Shown here: positions 44,008 through 52,585 of the stretch, one piece after another
How positions within the stretch are numbered: the stretch's first letter is position 1
Layout: each line of letters opens with the position of its first letter
NCBI GenBank assembly: GCA_965228975.1
Contig: OZ245851.1
Coordinates: 2,666,001-2,730,000 of the forward strand
DNA: 64,000 nucleotides
Direction: 5' to 3'
DNA from: JAJFJD01 sp965228975
GTDB lineage: Bacteria; Pseudomonadota; Alphaproteobacteria; UBA8366
Notes under the pieces: generated by a model
What the model was told of the DNA's origin: nothing
Databases searched by the model: none
What the model saw: the letters and a program-made list of their open reading frames with translations, nothing else
Made by a program: the position numbers and the translations under genes

Positions 44008-45213
44008 TCAGTCGCAGCGTTCCATGACCATCGCCGCACCCTGGCCGATGCCGACGCAGAGCGTGGCGAGCGCGTACTTGCCGCCGGTCCGCTCCAATTG
44101 GCGCGCCGCCGTCAACGCGATGCGGGGCCCGGATGCACCGAGCGGATGACCGAGCGCGATGGCGCCGCCGTTCATGTTCACCCGGCTGTCGTCATACGGC
44201 AAGCCCATGCCCTTGAGGCAGGCCAATACCTGCGAGGCGAAGGCCTCGTTGATCTCGATGACGTCCAGGTCCTTATGAGTCAAGCCGGCACGGGCCAGCG
44301 CCTTCTCGGTCGCGGGGACCGGGCCGTAGCCCATGATGCGCGGCGGGACACCGGCGGCGGCGGTCGACAGGATCTTCGCAATCGGCTTCATGCCGGTGCG
44401 CTCGCCGAGTTCCTTGCTGCCGATCAGCACGGCCACCGCGCCGTCATTGACGCCCGACGCGTTGCCCGCGGTCGTTACGCCACCCTCGAAGAGCACGCGC
44501 AGTTTGGCCAGGCTTTCCATCGTCGTTTGCGGGCGCGGATGCTCGTCTTCGCTGACCGTCACGTCGCCAACCTTGCGGCCGCCGTTATAGGTGACCGGAT
44601 CGATCTCATCGTCGAAGAATCCGGCTTCCTTTCCGGCCTTGTATTTCATCTGCGACGCCAGCGCGAAGGTGTCGGCTTCCTCGCGGGTGATCTGGAAGTC
44701 CGACGCCAGGTTGTCCGCGGTCTCCGGCATCGAGTCCGCGCCGAATTGCTTGTGAATTTTCGGGTTCGGGAAACGGTCGCCGATGGTGGAATCGAAGACC
44801 TTGAAATCGCGGCCGAAGGCATTCTCGGACTTGCCGACCACAAAGGGCGCGCGGCTCATGCTTTCGACGCCGCCGGCGACGATCATGTCGGCTTCACCGA
44901 CCGTGATGGCCTGCGCCGCCGAGGAAATGGCGCTCAAACCGCTGGCGCAGTTGCGTTGGAAGACCATGCCCGGCACCGATTCCGGCAGACCGGCCAAAAG
45001 CAACGCGTGGCGCGCGACGCAGCGAGCGTCTTCGCCGCCCTGATTGCCGCAGCCGACGTAGACGTCTTCGATCTCTTCCGCGTTGATCGGGTTGTTCTCG
45101 ACGACCGACTTGATGGCGCTGGCCAGCATATCGTCGGGGCGAACCTTCGCCAGCGATCCGGCATGACGGCCAAAGGGAGTGCGTTTTCCAGCGTAGAGAT
45201 ATGCGTCCAACAT
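44008..45213 (-). CDS. Acetyl-CoA acyltransferase (thiolase), 3-oxoadipyl-CoA thiolase-like
   Basis: A 401-residue thiolase. Catalytic Cys in QRNCASGLSA, His in GGAIALGHPLGASG and second Cys in ATLCVGIGQGAA. The degree of similarity to PcaF/PaaJ (MLDAYLYAGKRTPFGRHAGSL; VYVGCGNQGGEDARCVARHALLLAGLPESVPG) suggests 3-oxoadipyl-CoA as substrate, yielding succinyl-CoA and acetyl-CoA. It follows a PaaH-like dehydrogenase by 14 bp. The ATG at 45213 has AAGGAAA directly upstream. Confidence 0.88.
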   Translation of the reverse strand: MLDAYLYAGKRTPFGRHAGSLAKVRPDDMLASAIKSVVENNPINAEEIEDVYVGCGNQGGEDARCVARHALLLAGLPESVPGMVFQRNCASGLSAISSAAQAITVGEADMIVAGGVESMSRAPFVVGKSENAFGRDFKVFDSTIGDRFPNPKIHKQFGADSMPETADNLASDFQITREEADTFALASQMKYKAGKEAGFFDDEIDPVTYNGGRKVGDVTVSEDEHPRPQTTMESLAKLRVLFEGGVTTAGNASGVNDGAVAVLIGSKELGERTGMKPIAKILSTAAAGVPPRIMGYGPVPATEKALARAGLTHKDLDVIEINEAFASQVLACLKGMGLPYDDSRVNMNGGAIALGHPLGASGPRIALTAARQLERTGGKYALATLCVGIGQGAAMVMERCD

Positions 45214-45227
45214 TTTCCTTCTTCCTC

Positions 45228-46754
45228 TCAAATTTCGGTCTTGAACAGTGAAAGTCCCAACGTCGCCCGGCGGCGCAGCCATGGACTGGGACGATAGCGC
45301 GGATCGCCATAGAAGCGATAGAGCGCGTCAAGAATGCGGAGTACATTCGACGACCCCAGAACCTCGCCGAATTTCAGCGGTCCATTCGGATAGTTCAGGC
45401 CCAGCACGACGGCCTTGTCGATGTCTTCCGGCGATGCGGTGCCGAACTGGGCGATCTGGCAACCGATGTTGCAGATCATCGAGATCACGCGCTGGCCGAT
45501 AAAGCCGGGGCAATCCCGGATCACGGTGGCCGGCACGCCGTCGTTGCTCAACAAGCCATGCGCCGCATCGCGATATGCGGCCTCGGTGGCCGGATTTGTC
45601 ATCACCGTCCGGCGCGTCGTCAGCCCGACGAGCGTATCGACGCCCAGCGTCCGCGCGGGGTCGAGCCCCTGCGCCGTCGCGGTCGTGGAGATATCCTCGC
45701 CGATCGGCGTCACCAGGATCAGCGAGTCCGATCCGGGCGTGTCGCCGGTGTCGAGATTGCCGTCGCAGGCGCGCACGATCTCGGTGAGCTTCTCGTGACC
45801 TTCCGCTTCGGCCTTGCTGATCCAGACCGGACGGCCGTCATATTTCGGCGGGCTCGCCTCGTCCGGCACGATCTGCTTGCCGTCCTCATACACGTAATAG
45901 CCGCGCCCGACCTTACGGCCGAGCATGCCGGCTTCCAGCCGCGCGCGCATCACCGACGACGGCCGATAACGCGCTTCCTGATAGAACTGGTTGTAGATCA
46001 GCTCGGTCGCCGGATGCGTCACGTCGAGCGCGGTCAGGTCCAGCAGTTCGAACGGCCCCATCCGGAAACCCGCCGCGTCCCGCAGGATGCGGTCGATGTC
46101 GACATAGTCGGCAACGCATTCATGCTGGATATGCTGGGATTCGATGTTGTAGCCGCGGCCCACCTGGTTCACCAGGAAGCCCGGCGCGTCCTTCAGCCGG
46201 ACCGGCTCGCGGGTCATCCGTTTGCCGAGGATCATCAGCGCATCGCCGACCCAGTCCTCGGTCAGCACGCCTTCGATGACCTCCACCAGCCGCATCAAGG
46301 GCACGGGATTGAAGAAATGGAACCCGGCGACCCGTTGCGGCCGCTTGCAGGCCGAGGCGATCGTCGTCACCGAGAGCGAGGACGTGTTGGTCGCGATGAT
46401 CGCGTCGTCGCTCAGAACCTCTTCGAGCTGCGCGAAGATCTGCTTCTTGATGTCGAGATTTTCCGTCGCCGCCTCGATGACGATGTCGCAGGGGGCGAAT
46501 TCATTGACGTCGGCCACGACCTCGATCCGGCCCATCGCCGCATCGGCGTCTTCCTGCGCCATCCGCCCCTTCTCCGCCGCGCGGCCGAGCATCTTGCCGA
46601 TGAAATCGACGGCTTCCTTGCATTGGTCGGCGTTGATATCGAAAAGGCGGACATTCACGCCGCCCGCGGCAGCCACCTGGACGATGCCCCGTCCCATGGC
46701 GCCCGCGCCGCTTACACCAATCAGAAGATCGTCCTTATTCGCGTCGACCGGCAC
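45228..46754 (-). CDS. 3-hydroxyacyl-CoA dehydrogenase, PaaH-like
   Basis: A 508-residue NAD-dependent enzyme with one Rossmann domain (IGVSGAGAMGRGIVQVAAAGG) and two C-terminal 3HCDH domains (PGFLVNQVGRGYNIES and later CPGFIGQRVISMICN). This doubled C-terminus is the architecture of PaaH (3-hydroxyadipyl-CoA dehydrogenase) and PHB-type long forms. It is the first gene of the two-gene operon with the thiolase. GTG start with a very strong AAGGAGGG just upstream. Other phenylacetate genes are not present here. Confidence 0.9.
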   Translation of the reverse strand: MPVDANKDDLLIGVSGAGAMGRGIVQVAAAGGVNVRLFDINADQCKEAVDFIGKMLGRAAEKGRMAQEDADAAMGRIEVVADVNEFAPCDIVIEAATENLDIKKQIFAQLEEVLSDDAIIATNTSSLSVTTIASACKRPQRVAGFHFFNPVPLMRLVEVIEGVLTEDWVGDALMILGKRMTREPVRLKDAPGFLVNQVGRGYNIESQHIQHECVADYVDIDRILRDAAGFRMGPFELLDLTALDVTHPATELIYNQFYQEARYRPSSVMRARLEAGMLGRKVGRGYYVYEDGKQIVPDEASPPKYDGRPVWISKAEAEGHEKLTEIVRACDGNLDTGDTPGSDSLILVTPIGEDISTTATAQGLDPARTLGVDTLVGLTTRRTVMTNPATEAAYRDAAHGLLSNDGVPATVIRDCPGFIGQRVISMICNIGCQIAQFGTASPEDIDKAVVLGLNYPNGPLKFGEVLGSSNVLRILDALYRFYGDPRYRPSPWLRRRATLGLSLFKTEI

Positions 46755-46775
46755 AGTCCCTCCTTATCCGAGCGC

Positions 46776-46837
46776 GAGGCGGTTGGCCGCCTCTTGGCTT
46801 GTTGAAGTCTACTATATTGGATATCACCCTGGGGCAA
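46776..46837 (-). promoter_or_regulatory. Putative promoter and 5' leader hairpin of the PaaH-like operon
   Basis: On the minus strand a TATAGT matches a -10 box (46811-46816) with TTGCCC 15 bases upstream (46832-46837). Between it and the gene lies a perfect 7-bp hairpin, GAGGCGG-CCAA-CCGCCTC (46776-46793), ending 21 bases before the GTG start. The short spacer makes the promoter call tentative; the hairpin may affect translation. Confidence 0.35.
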
Positions 46838-47010
46838 ATCGGGAGCGGCCGCCAGGATCGCGGCGGATATTGGCGTATCCGCTACCCCCAAGCAAGGAAT
46901 TTCAGATTTCGGAACGATCCGTCTCGCTTTCGCGGTGACGAGCAGAGGAGCGCCCCCAAATTGACCGACCGGCTGACCGATTTCGGCCGATTCCCGAGCA
47001 AAGCAATCGC

Positions 47011-48033
47011 ATGACCGACATCGCCAAAATCCTAACGGCCCTACCCCGCGCGGAACTGTCGCATCTGCCGACCCCTATCGAGCGGCTGGAACGCCTCACC
47101 GCGACGGTCGGCGGACCGTCGATCATCGTGAAACGCGACGACTGCACCGGTCTCGGCATGGGCGGCAACAAGGTGCGCAAGCTGGAATTCCTGCTCGCCG
47201 ACGCAATCGCCAAGGGCGCGGACACCGTGGTGTCCGGCGGCGTCACACAGTCGAACCATATCCGGCAGACGGCGGCCGCCTGCGCCAAGCTGGGGTTGGG
47301 CTGTCATCTGGCGGTGATGGACGGTCGCGTGCCGAAAGTCGACGCGGACTACTACGAGACGGGCAACATCTTCCTCGACGGCCTGTTTGGGGCGGCGCTG
47401 GACCCCATCCCCTGGGGCGCGGACCGGAACGCCCTGCTCCCCGGCATCGCCGACCGTCTGACCGACATGGGAAAGAGACCGTACATCGTGCCGTATGGCG
47501 GCTCGAACGTGCTGGGCACGATGGGATACGTTCAGTTCGTCGTAGAACTCCTACGGCAGTTGGACGACGCGGGCCTGACCATCGACGCCATCGTCCATGC
47601 GTCGGGCAGCGCCGGCACGCAGGCCGGCATTCTTGCGGGCGTCACCGCGCTCGTACCCGGCCTGCCGGTCATCGGGATCGACATCGACGCGGAGCCCGAG
47701 CGGGTGCATGCGGACGTCACCCGGCTGTATCACTCAACCTGCGACTATCTCGGCATCGCCGACCGCCTTCCGCCGGAGCAGATCGAGGTGGTGGCCGGAT
47801 ACGCAGGCGATGGGTACGGGTTGATCACCGACGGCATGATAGAAGCGGTCGATCTCGCGGGCCGATTGGAAGGCTTGCTGCTCGACCCGGTGTACTCGGG
47901 CAAGGGATTCGCCGGGCTGATCGGATTGATCCGCGCCGGACGATTCAGTCCGTCCGACCGTGTACTTTTCATCCATACCGGCGGTACGCCCGCCCTCTTC
48001 GCCTACCGCTCGGCCTTCGCGGATACGGTCTAG
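47011..48033 (+). CDS. PLP-dependent D-cysteine desulfhydrase / L-cysteate sulfo-lyase family enzyme
   Basis: A 340-residue fold-type II PLP enzyme of the ACC deaminase/D-cysteine desulfhydrase family. The PLP lysine is in GMGGNKVRKLEF; SGGVTQSNHIRQTAAACAKLG and YGGSNVLGTMGYVQ bind substrate and cofactor phosphate. DcyD makes pyruvate, sulfide and ammonia from D-cysteine; the close relative CuyA makes pyruvate, sulfite and ammonia from L-cysteate. Sequence alone does not separate them. CuyA would fit the sulfite-oxidation genes elsewhere in the window. Its TAG stop is shared with the converging sulfatase. Confidence 0.87.
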   Translation: MTDIAKILTALPRAELSHLPTPIERLERLTATVGGPSIIVKRDDCTGLGMGGNKVRKLEFLLADAIAKGADTVVSGGVTQSNHIRQTAAACAKLGLGCHLAVMDGRVPKVDADYYETGNIFLDGLFGAALDPIPWGADRNALLPGIADRLTDMGKRPYIVPYGGSNVLGTMGYVQFVVELLRQLDDAGLTIDAIVHASGSAGTQAGILAGVTALVPGLPVIGIDIDAEPERVHADVTRLYHSTCDYLGIADRLPPEQIEVVAGYAGDGYGLITDGMIEAVDLAGRLEGLLLDPVYSGKGFAGLIGLIRAGRFSPSDRVLFIHTGGTPALFAYRSAFADTV

Positions 48034-49499
48034 CCGACTTTCTCCAGATTCAGGTCGTCGCCGGGCACCGGCGTGTAGCTGAAGGTGCCACGGTCGCGCA
48101 CCGCATCTACGCCGCCATGCCGGTCCGCATGCGCGAGTTGATCGGCCATGGCCCGCTTGTTCACCGCTTCCGGATCGAGCATCGCGCGCAGCTTCGCTTC
48201 CAGTGCGTCAGCCGTCGGGTCCGCGCCGCCATCCTTCGCAAGATCGTTGGCCTCCTGCGGATCGGCATCCAGGTCAAAGCGTTGGCGGGGCATGTTCACG
48301 TGATAGACCAGCTTATCCTTGCCGTCGCGCAGCAGAAAGCCGGCGGTTTTGGACGACTGCGCATGGAACTCGGCGAAAGCGAGCCGGTCCGTTTCCTGTC
48401 CGGCAACGGCCGGCCACAGCGATACGCCCGGCAGGTCCGCGTCTTCGTCGCTGAGCGATGCACCGAGCGCCTCGACCACGGTCGGGAACAGGTCCACATG
48501 CGATGCAAGCTGCGAGACGACACCGCCGGCGGAAATATCCGGTCCGCTCATCAACAACGGCACGCCGATGGAATGTTCGTAAAGGTTCGACTTGCCGAAA
48601 AGGCCGTGGTTGCCCGCGGCTTCGCCATGGTCGCTGGTGTAGAGGATGCGCGTGGTGTCGAGAAGCCCCAAATCCTCGGCGGTCTTCATGACCTGACCGA
48701 TCTGTTCGTCAAGATGCGTCACGAGGCCGCAATAGCCGGCCACCGTGCGCCGCACATAGGCTTCGTCGACCGGTTCCTCCAATCCATCGACCCGGCGGAT
48801 ATGCGCAAGCGACGGATGATCCGGCCGCGTCACCGCGTCGAACTGGACGGGCAGCGGTATGTCCGCTTCGGGATACAAATCGTAAAAGCGTTTCGGGACC
48901 GCGAAGGGTGGATGCGGGCTGGCATAGGACACGAACAACACCCAGGGCCTGTCCTGCTTCGCGCCATGGTCCTGCAGCCACTTGATCGCGTTCTCGGTCA
49001 CCACGAGGTCGTAGCGCTGGTAGTCCGCCTCGCCGATGCCCGACTTGTCGTACATCGCACGCGGGCCGGTGCGCGGCGGCACGCCTTCCTGCGTCGCGCG
49101 CAACAGGCCGATCAGCGCGCCCTTCCCTTCGACGATATGCATCGGCACGATCTCTTCGGAAAAGCCGTTGTCGTTCTCGCCGGACATGAAATGCAGTTTG
49201 CCGATGGAAACGGCGGTGTGGCCCTGGTCGCGAACCCGGCCATGCCAGGTCGCCGTCTTGCCATCATACGCGAGCGCGTTGTCCCAATACCCGGTTTGAT
49301 GCGGATAACGCCCGGTCGCAAGCCCGGCCCGAGACGGACAACACAGCGGGCTTGTCGAATACGCATTCTCGAACCGCACGCCGCCGGTCGCGATCTTGTC
49401 CAACGTCGATGTCTGGACCACCGGATGCCCCGCCGCGCCAAGAAGATCGCGGGTGTGGTTGTCCGACATGAAGAAGATCATATTCGCCGGTGTGACCAT
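48030..49499 (-). CDS. Sulfatase-like hydrolase (type I, formylglycine), paralogue
   Basis: A 489-residue sulfatase. Metal site FFMSDNHTRDLLG; formylglycine motif C53-x-P55-x-R57 (PLCCPSRAGLATG); second metal site TSDHGEAAGNHG. Same subfamily as the protein encoded at 15708-17159, with the same NDNGFSEE and MHIVEGKG landmarks, but more diverged than a recent duplicate. No signal peptide. The ATG at 49499 has AAGGAAAA upstream; the frame stays open 28 codons further, with no supporting site. Substrate unknown. Confidence 0.9.
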   Translation of the reverse strand: MVTPANMIFFMSDNHTRDLLGAAGHPVVQTSTLDKIATGGVRFENAYSTSPLCCPSRAGLATGRYPHQTGYWDNALAYDGKTATWHGRVRDQGHTAVSIGKLHFMSGENDNGFSEEIVPMHIVEGKGALIGLLRATQEGVPPRTGPRAMYDKSGIGEADYQRYDLVVTENAIKWLQDHGAKQDRPWVLFVSYASPHPPFAVPKRFYDLYPEADIPLPVQFDAVTRPDHPSLAHIRRVDGLEEPVDEAYVRRTVAGYCGLVTHLDEQIGQVMKTAEDLGLLDTTRILYTSDHGEAAGNHGLFGKSNLYEHSIGVPLLMSGPDISAGGVVSQLASHVDLFPTVVEALGASLSDEDADLPGVSLWPAVAGQETDRLAFAEFHAQSSKTAGFLLRDGKDKLVYHVNMPRQRFDLDADPQEANDLAKDGGADPTADALEAKLRAMLDPEAVNKRAMADQLAHADRHGGVDAVRDRGTFSYTPVPGDDLNLEKVG

Positions 49500-49632
49500 G
49501 ACTTTTCCTTTTTTTCCGATGCGTTGTTCCGCAGCCGATTTGAATTGAATTCTGTGGTAACGCAGAATGACCGTCCCGAACAAGAAAGCCTCACAACGGG
49601 CGGCGCAACAAGATCAAAAGGGAGAACCGTCG

Positions 49633-50391
49633 ATGGACCTCCAGCTTACAGGGCGGACGGCCCTCGTCACCGGCGCAAGCCAAGGCATCGGCAACGGCAC
49701 CGCAAAAATTTTGGCCGCCGAAGGGTGCCGCGTCGCCGTCCTCGCGCGGCGGCAGGACCTGTTGGAAAAACTCGCCGACGAGATCGAAGCGACCGGCGCG
49801 GAACGTCCCGCTGTCATCGTGCAGGACGTGACGCACCAGGGCGCGCCGGAGACGATCCGCGATCAGGTCTATGATGCGCTCGGCCATCTGGACATTCTGG
49901 TGAACAGCGCCGGAGGGTCGCGGCCGATCCCGTGGGATGCGGGCGACGACCTCTGGTACGAGGGCATGACGCTGAACTTCGAGATGCTGCGGCGGCTGAC
50001 CATGGCCTTCATCCCCGGTATGCGGGAACAGAAATTCGGCCGGGTAATCAACCTGACCGGGTCGAGCGAACCGCGCGGCGTTAACGTCGCGAATTCCGCC
50101 AAGGCGGCGGTCCACGCCTGGGCGAAAGGGCTCTCGCGCGAGGTCGGCGGCGACGGCATCACCATCAACTCGTTGCCGCCCGGCCGGATCAACAGCGAAC
50201 AAATCCTGAATAAAGTGCACCCGGACCCAGCGGAGCGTGAGGCATTCGCCAAGGCGAATATCCCGGCCGGATACTTCGGCGAACCGGAAGACATGGGGTA
50301 CTTGATCGCTTTCCTTGCATCGCCGCTCGCACGCTACATCAATGGCGAAGTGATCCACGTGGACGGCGGTATGCGGCGCTTCGCGTTCTGA
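49633..50391 (+). CDS. Atypical SDR-family oxidoreductase lacking the catalytic tyrosine
   Basis: A 252-residue Rossmann SDR. Cofactor motif TGASQGIG (13-20) and NSAGG (91-95) are intact, and the C-terminus YINGEVIHVDGG is classical. The active site is not: in NVANSAKAA the conserved Lys is Lys157, but the residue four before it, normally Tyr, is Ala153, and the loop between the serine region and Lys is about five residues shorter than in FabG. It is therefore unlikely to be a standard ketone reductase. The ATG at 49633 follows GGGAGA. Confidence 0.87.
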   Translation: MDLQLTGRTALVTGASQGIGNGTAKILAAEGCRVAVLARRQDLLEKLADEIEATGAERPAVIVQDVTHQGAPETIRDQVYDALGHLDILVNSAGGSRPIPWDAGDDLWYEGMTLNFEMLRRLTMAFIPGMREQKFGRVINLTGSSEPRGVNVANSAKAAVHAWAKGLSREVGGDGITINSLPPGRINSEQILNKVHPDPAEREAFAKANIPAGYFGEPEDMGYLIAFLASPLARYINGEVIHVDGGMRRFAF

Positions 50392-50434
50392 CGGCTACGG
50401 CCAAGCCGACTCACCGATAAGAGGGGAATTTCCC

Positions 50435-52537
50435 ATGGCGCGTTTCCTGCGGTCGCACAGCGGCCCGTTGTTCAGTTTCGCCGTCATCGCCGACACGCAT
50501 ATGCGGCCCGAGCAAGGCGATAACTCATCCCCCTGGGCGGTGAATAAATTGGCGAACGGCCGCGCGCGCTATGTCATCCAACAGGTGAACCGGTTGAAGC
50601 CGGACTTCGTGATCCACCTGGGCGATATCGTCCATCCCGTGCCGGTCCTGCCGACATACGGCCCCGCGGCCAAGGTTGCCAACCGCGAACTCAAGAAACT
50701 GAACGCGCCGCTGCATATGATCCCGGGCAATCACGACGTCGGCGACAAACCGAACCCGTCGATGCCCGCCGCCTCGGTCAGCGACTACGGCGTGAAACTC
50801 TACCGCCAGCATTTCGGCCGCGACTATTACTCCTTCGACCACCAGGATTGCCACTTCACCTTCATCAACGCGCAAATCCTCAACTCCGGCCTGCGCAGCG
50901 AGCGGGCCCAGGAGAGATGGCTGACCAAGGACCTCGAAGCGAATAAAGGCAAGCGCATCTTCTTCTTCACGCATTACCCGCCCTACATCATGGCGGATGA
51001 CGAGGCCTGGAATTACGACAATATCGATGAGCCGAAGCGGTCCTGGCTGCTGTCGCTGATCCGCAAGAACCGGATCGAGGCGCTGTTCGCCGGGCACGTG
51101 CACAATTTCTTCTACAACATCGAAGGGCGGACCGAGTGTTACCTGCTGCCCGCCACCTCCTTCTTCCGGCAGGACTACAGCGAGCTGTTTCGGGTCGAGG
51201 CGGCCCCGGAACACGGCCGGAACGACGCTGACAAGCTCGGCTTCTTCATGGTCGACGTGTATCCGAACACGCATGTGCCGCGTATCTATCGAACGGCTGG
51301 CCGCACGCTCGGCAGGAACCAGAAGCTGCCGGCGGCGAAGCCCAAGGTACGCAGCCGCCACACGAAGGAAGCGGTCGTCTCGCCCCTTGGCGTACATATC
51401 CGCCATCCCTGGGCCGAGGTCACCGAGTTTCCCTACAACGGACCCATGGACGAGTTCGAACGGAAACGCGTGCGCAACGACTACACGCTGATGGCGCTGT
51501 GGGAACTCGGCATCCGCAAGATTCGCACGCCCGTCAGCGACCTGATGGACGACGAGCGCCGCAAGCGCATGCAAGCGCTGAAGGCGATCGGCCACCGCTT
51601 CACCTTCTTCAGCTTCGGCGTGCCCGACAGAAAGGTGCTCTCGACCCTGCAGAAGAACCGGACGCTGGTCGATTCCTATGAAGTCATTCTGCCGTGGCAG
51701 GACTCGCAGAAAAGCATCCCGGCGCTGCAGGCTCTCAAGAAGAAAGCCGGGATCCGCGTCAACATCGCCAACATCGAAAGCTCGGCGCACAAGGAGTCGG
51801 AAGGATCGAAATTCTCCCATTTCGTCAGCTACGGCTTCCAGGCGCCGGAGATCGACTTGGTCGACGGGTTCCTGCGCCGGCGCGGCGCGCGGGAGGCAAC
51901 GGACGGGTTCGTCTTCCGCGTCGGCCTCAGCGGCTCGGTTTGGGATGCCATACAGGAATTCGGAAAGATCGCCGTCGACCGGGAGGTCGGCGCGGTCGTG
52001 AACATCCGTCTCGCCTCGGAAAACCCGGCGAACTACAACACGGACGATGCGGAAATCGCGAACCGCGTCGCCGAGGGCATGATCGCCGCCGCCGGCACGC
52101 CGAATGTGGAGGTCTTCCTCGACACATTCATGGACCTGGACCGCGGCTACTTCCCGCGCCATGGCCTGTTCGACCGGCGTTTCAACCCGCGGCCGGGCAG
52201 CTTCGTCTTCCGCCACCTGGTGGGCATCCTCAACGAGCATCCCGGAAAGATAACGCTCGCGCCGTCATGGCGGGAAAGCGGCATGCAGGCGCGCCCCTTC
52301 GTGACCAAGACCCAATTTTGCGTGTTGTATCTGCCCAAACCCGGCAAGACCGGGAAAGCAAAGACCGCGATTGCGGCGGCCCGGGTCACCGGCAAAATGG
52401 GCGATGCGCGGTTCATCAATCTGGAAACCGGGGAGATTGCCCTTATCCCCTGGCGGGAGCCCAAGTCCGGAAACGGCATCGGCCTGCAACGGGCGGCGAC
52501 CGTGAAGGCGCCGTCGTTGCTGATGATCGACCGCTAG
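50435..52537 (+). CDS. Metallophosphoesterase fused to a large uncharacterised C-terminal domain
   Basis: A 700-residue protein. Residues 12-260 are a calcineurin-like phosphoesterase with all motifs: VIADTHMRP, IHLGDIVHP, PGNHDVGD, FFTHYPP and AGHVHNFFY. After a Lys/Arg-rich linker (about 285-310), residues 320-650 form a second domain. It has recurring short beta/alpha elements (WELGIRKIRTPVSDLMDDE, GIRVNIANIES, GAVVNIRLASENP, NVEVFLDTFMDLDRGYF) that read like a TIM barrel. I do not recognise a named family for it. No signal peptide. A terminator follows the stop. Confidence 0.88.
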   Translation: MARFLRSHSGPLFSFAVIADTHMRPEQGDNSSPWAVNKLANGRARYVIQQVNRLKPDFVIHLGDIVHPVPVLPTYGPAAKVANRELKKLNAPLHMIPGNHDVGDKPNPSMPAASVSDYGVKLYRQHFGRDYYSFDHQDCHFTFINAQILNSGLRSERAQERWLTKDLEANKGKRIFFFTHYPPYIMADDEAWNYDNIDEPKRSWLLSLIRKNRIEALFAGHVHNFFYNIEGRTECYLLPATSFFRQDYSELFRVEAAPEHGRNDADKLGFFMVDVYPNTHVPRIYRTAGRTLGRNQKLPAAKPKVRSRHTKEAVVSPLGVHIRHPWAEVTEFPYNGPMDEFERKRVRNDYTLMALWELGIRKIRTPVSDLMDDERRKRMQALKAIGHRFTFFSFGVPDRKVLSTLQKNRTLVDSYEVILPWQDSQKSIPALQALKKKAGIRVNIANIESSAHKESEGSKFSHFVSYGFQAPEIDLVDGFLRRRGAREATDGFVFRVGLSGSVWDAIQEFGKIAVDREVGAVVNIRLASENPANYNTDDAEIANRVAEGMIAAAGTPNVEVFLDTFMDLDRGYFPRHGLFDRRFNPRPGSFVFRHLVGILNEHPGKITLAPSWRESGMQARPFVTKTQFCVLYLPKPGKTGKAKTAIAAARVTGKMGDARFINLETGEIALIPWREPKSGNGIGLQRAATVKAPSLLMIDR

Positions 52538-52541
52538 CGAC

Positions 52542-52567
52542 AAAAAAGGCGCCCGAAGGCGCCTTTT
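52542..52567. terminator. Bidirectional rho-independent terminator
   Basis: A perfect 10-bp stem (52544-52553 with 52558-52567), loop CGAA, with A-run and T-run flanks. It lies 6 bases past the phosphoesterase stop and 18 bases past the DinB-fusion stop, so it can serve both converging genes. Confidence 0.92.
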
Positions 52568-52585
52568 CCGTGTAGCCGTTGCGGC

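Noticed and set aside
48117..49874. 585-residue + strand reading opposite the sulfatase
   Set aside because: Shadow of the sulfatase gene; the sulfatase motifs are on the minus strand.
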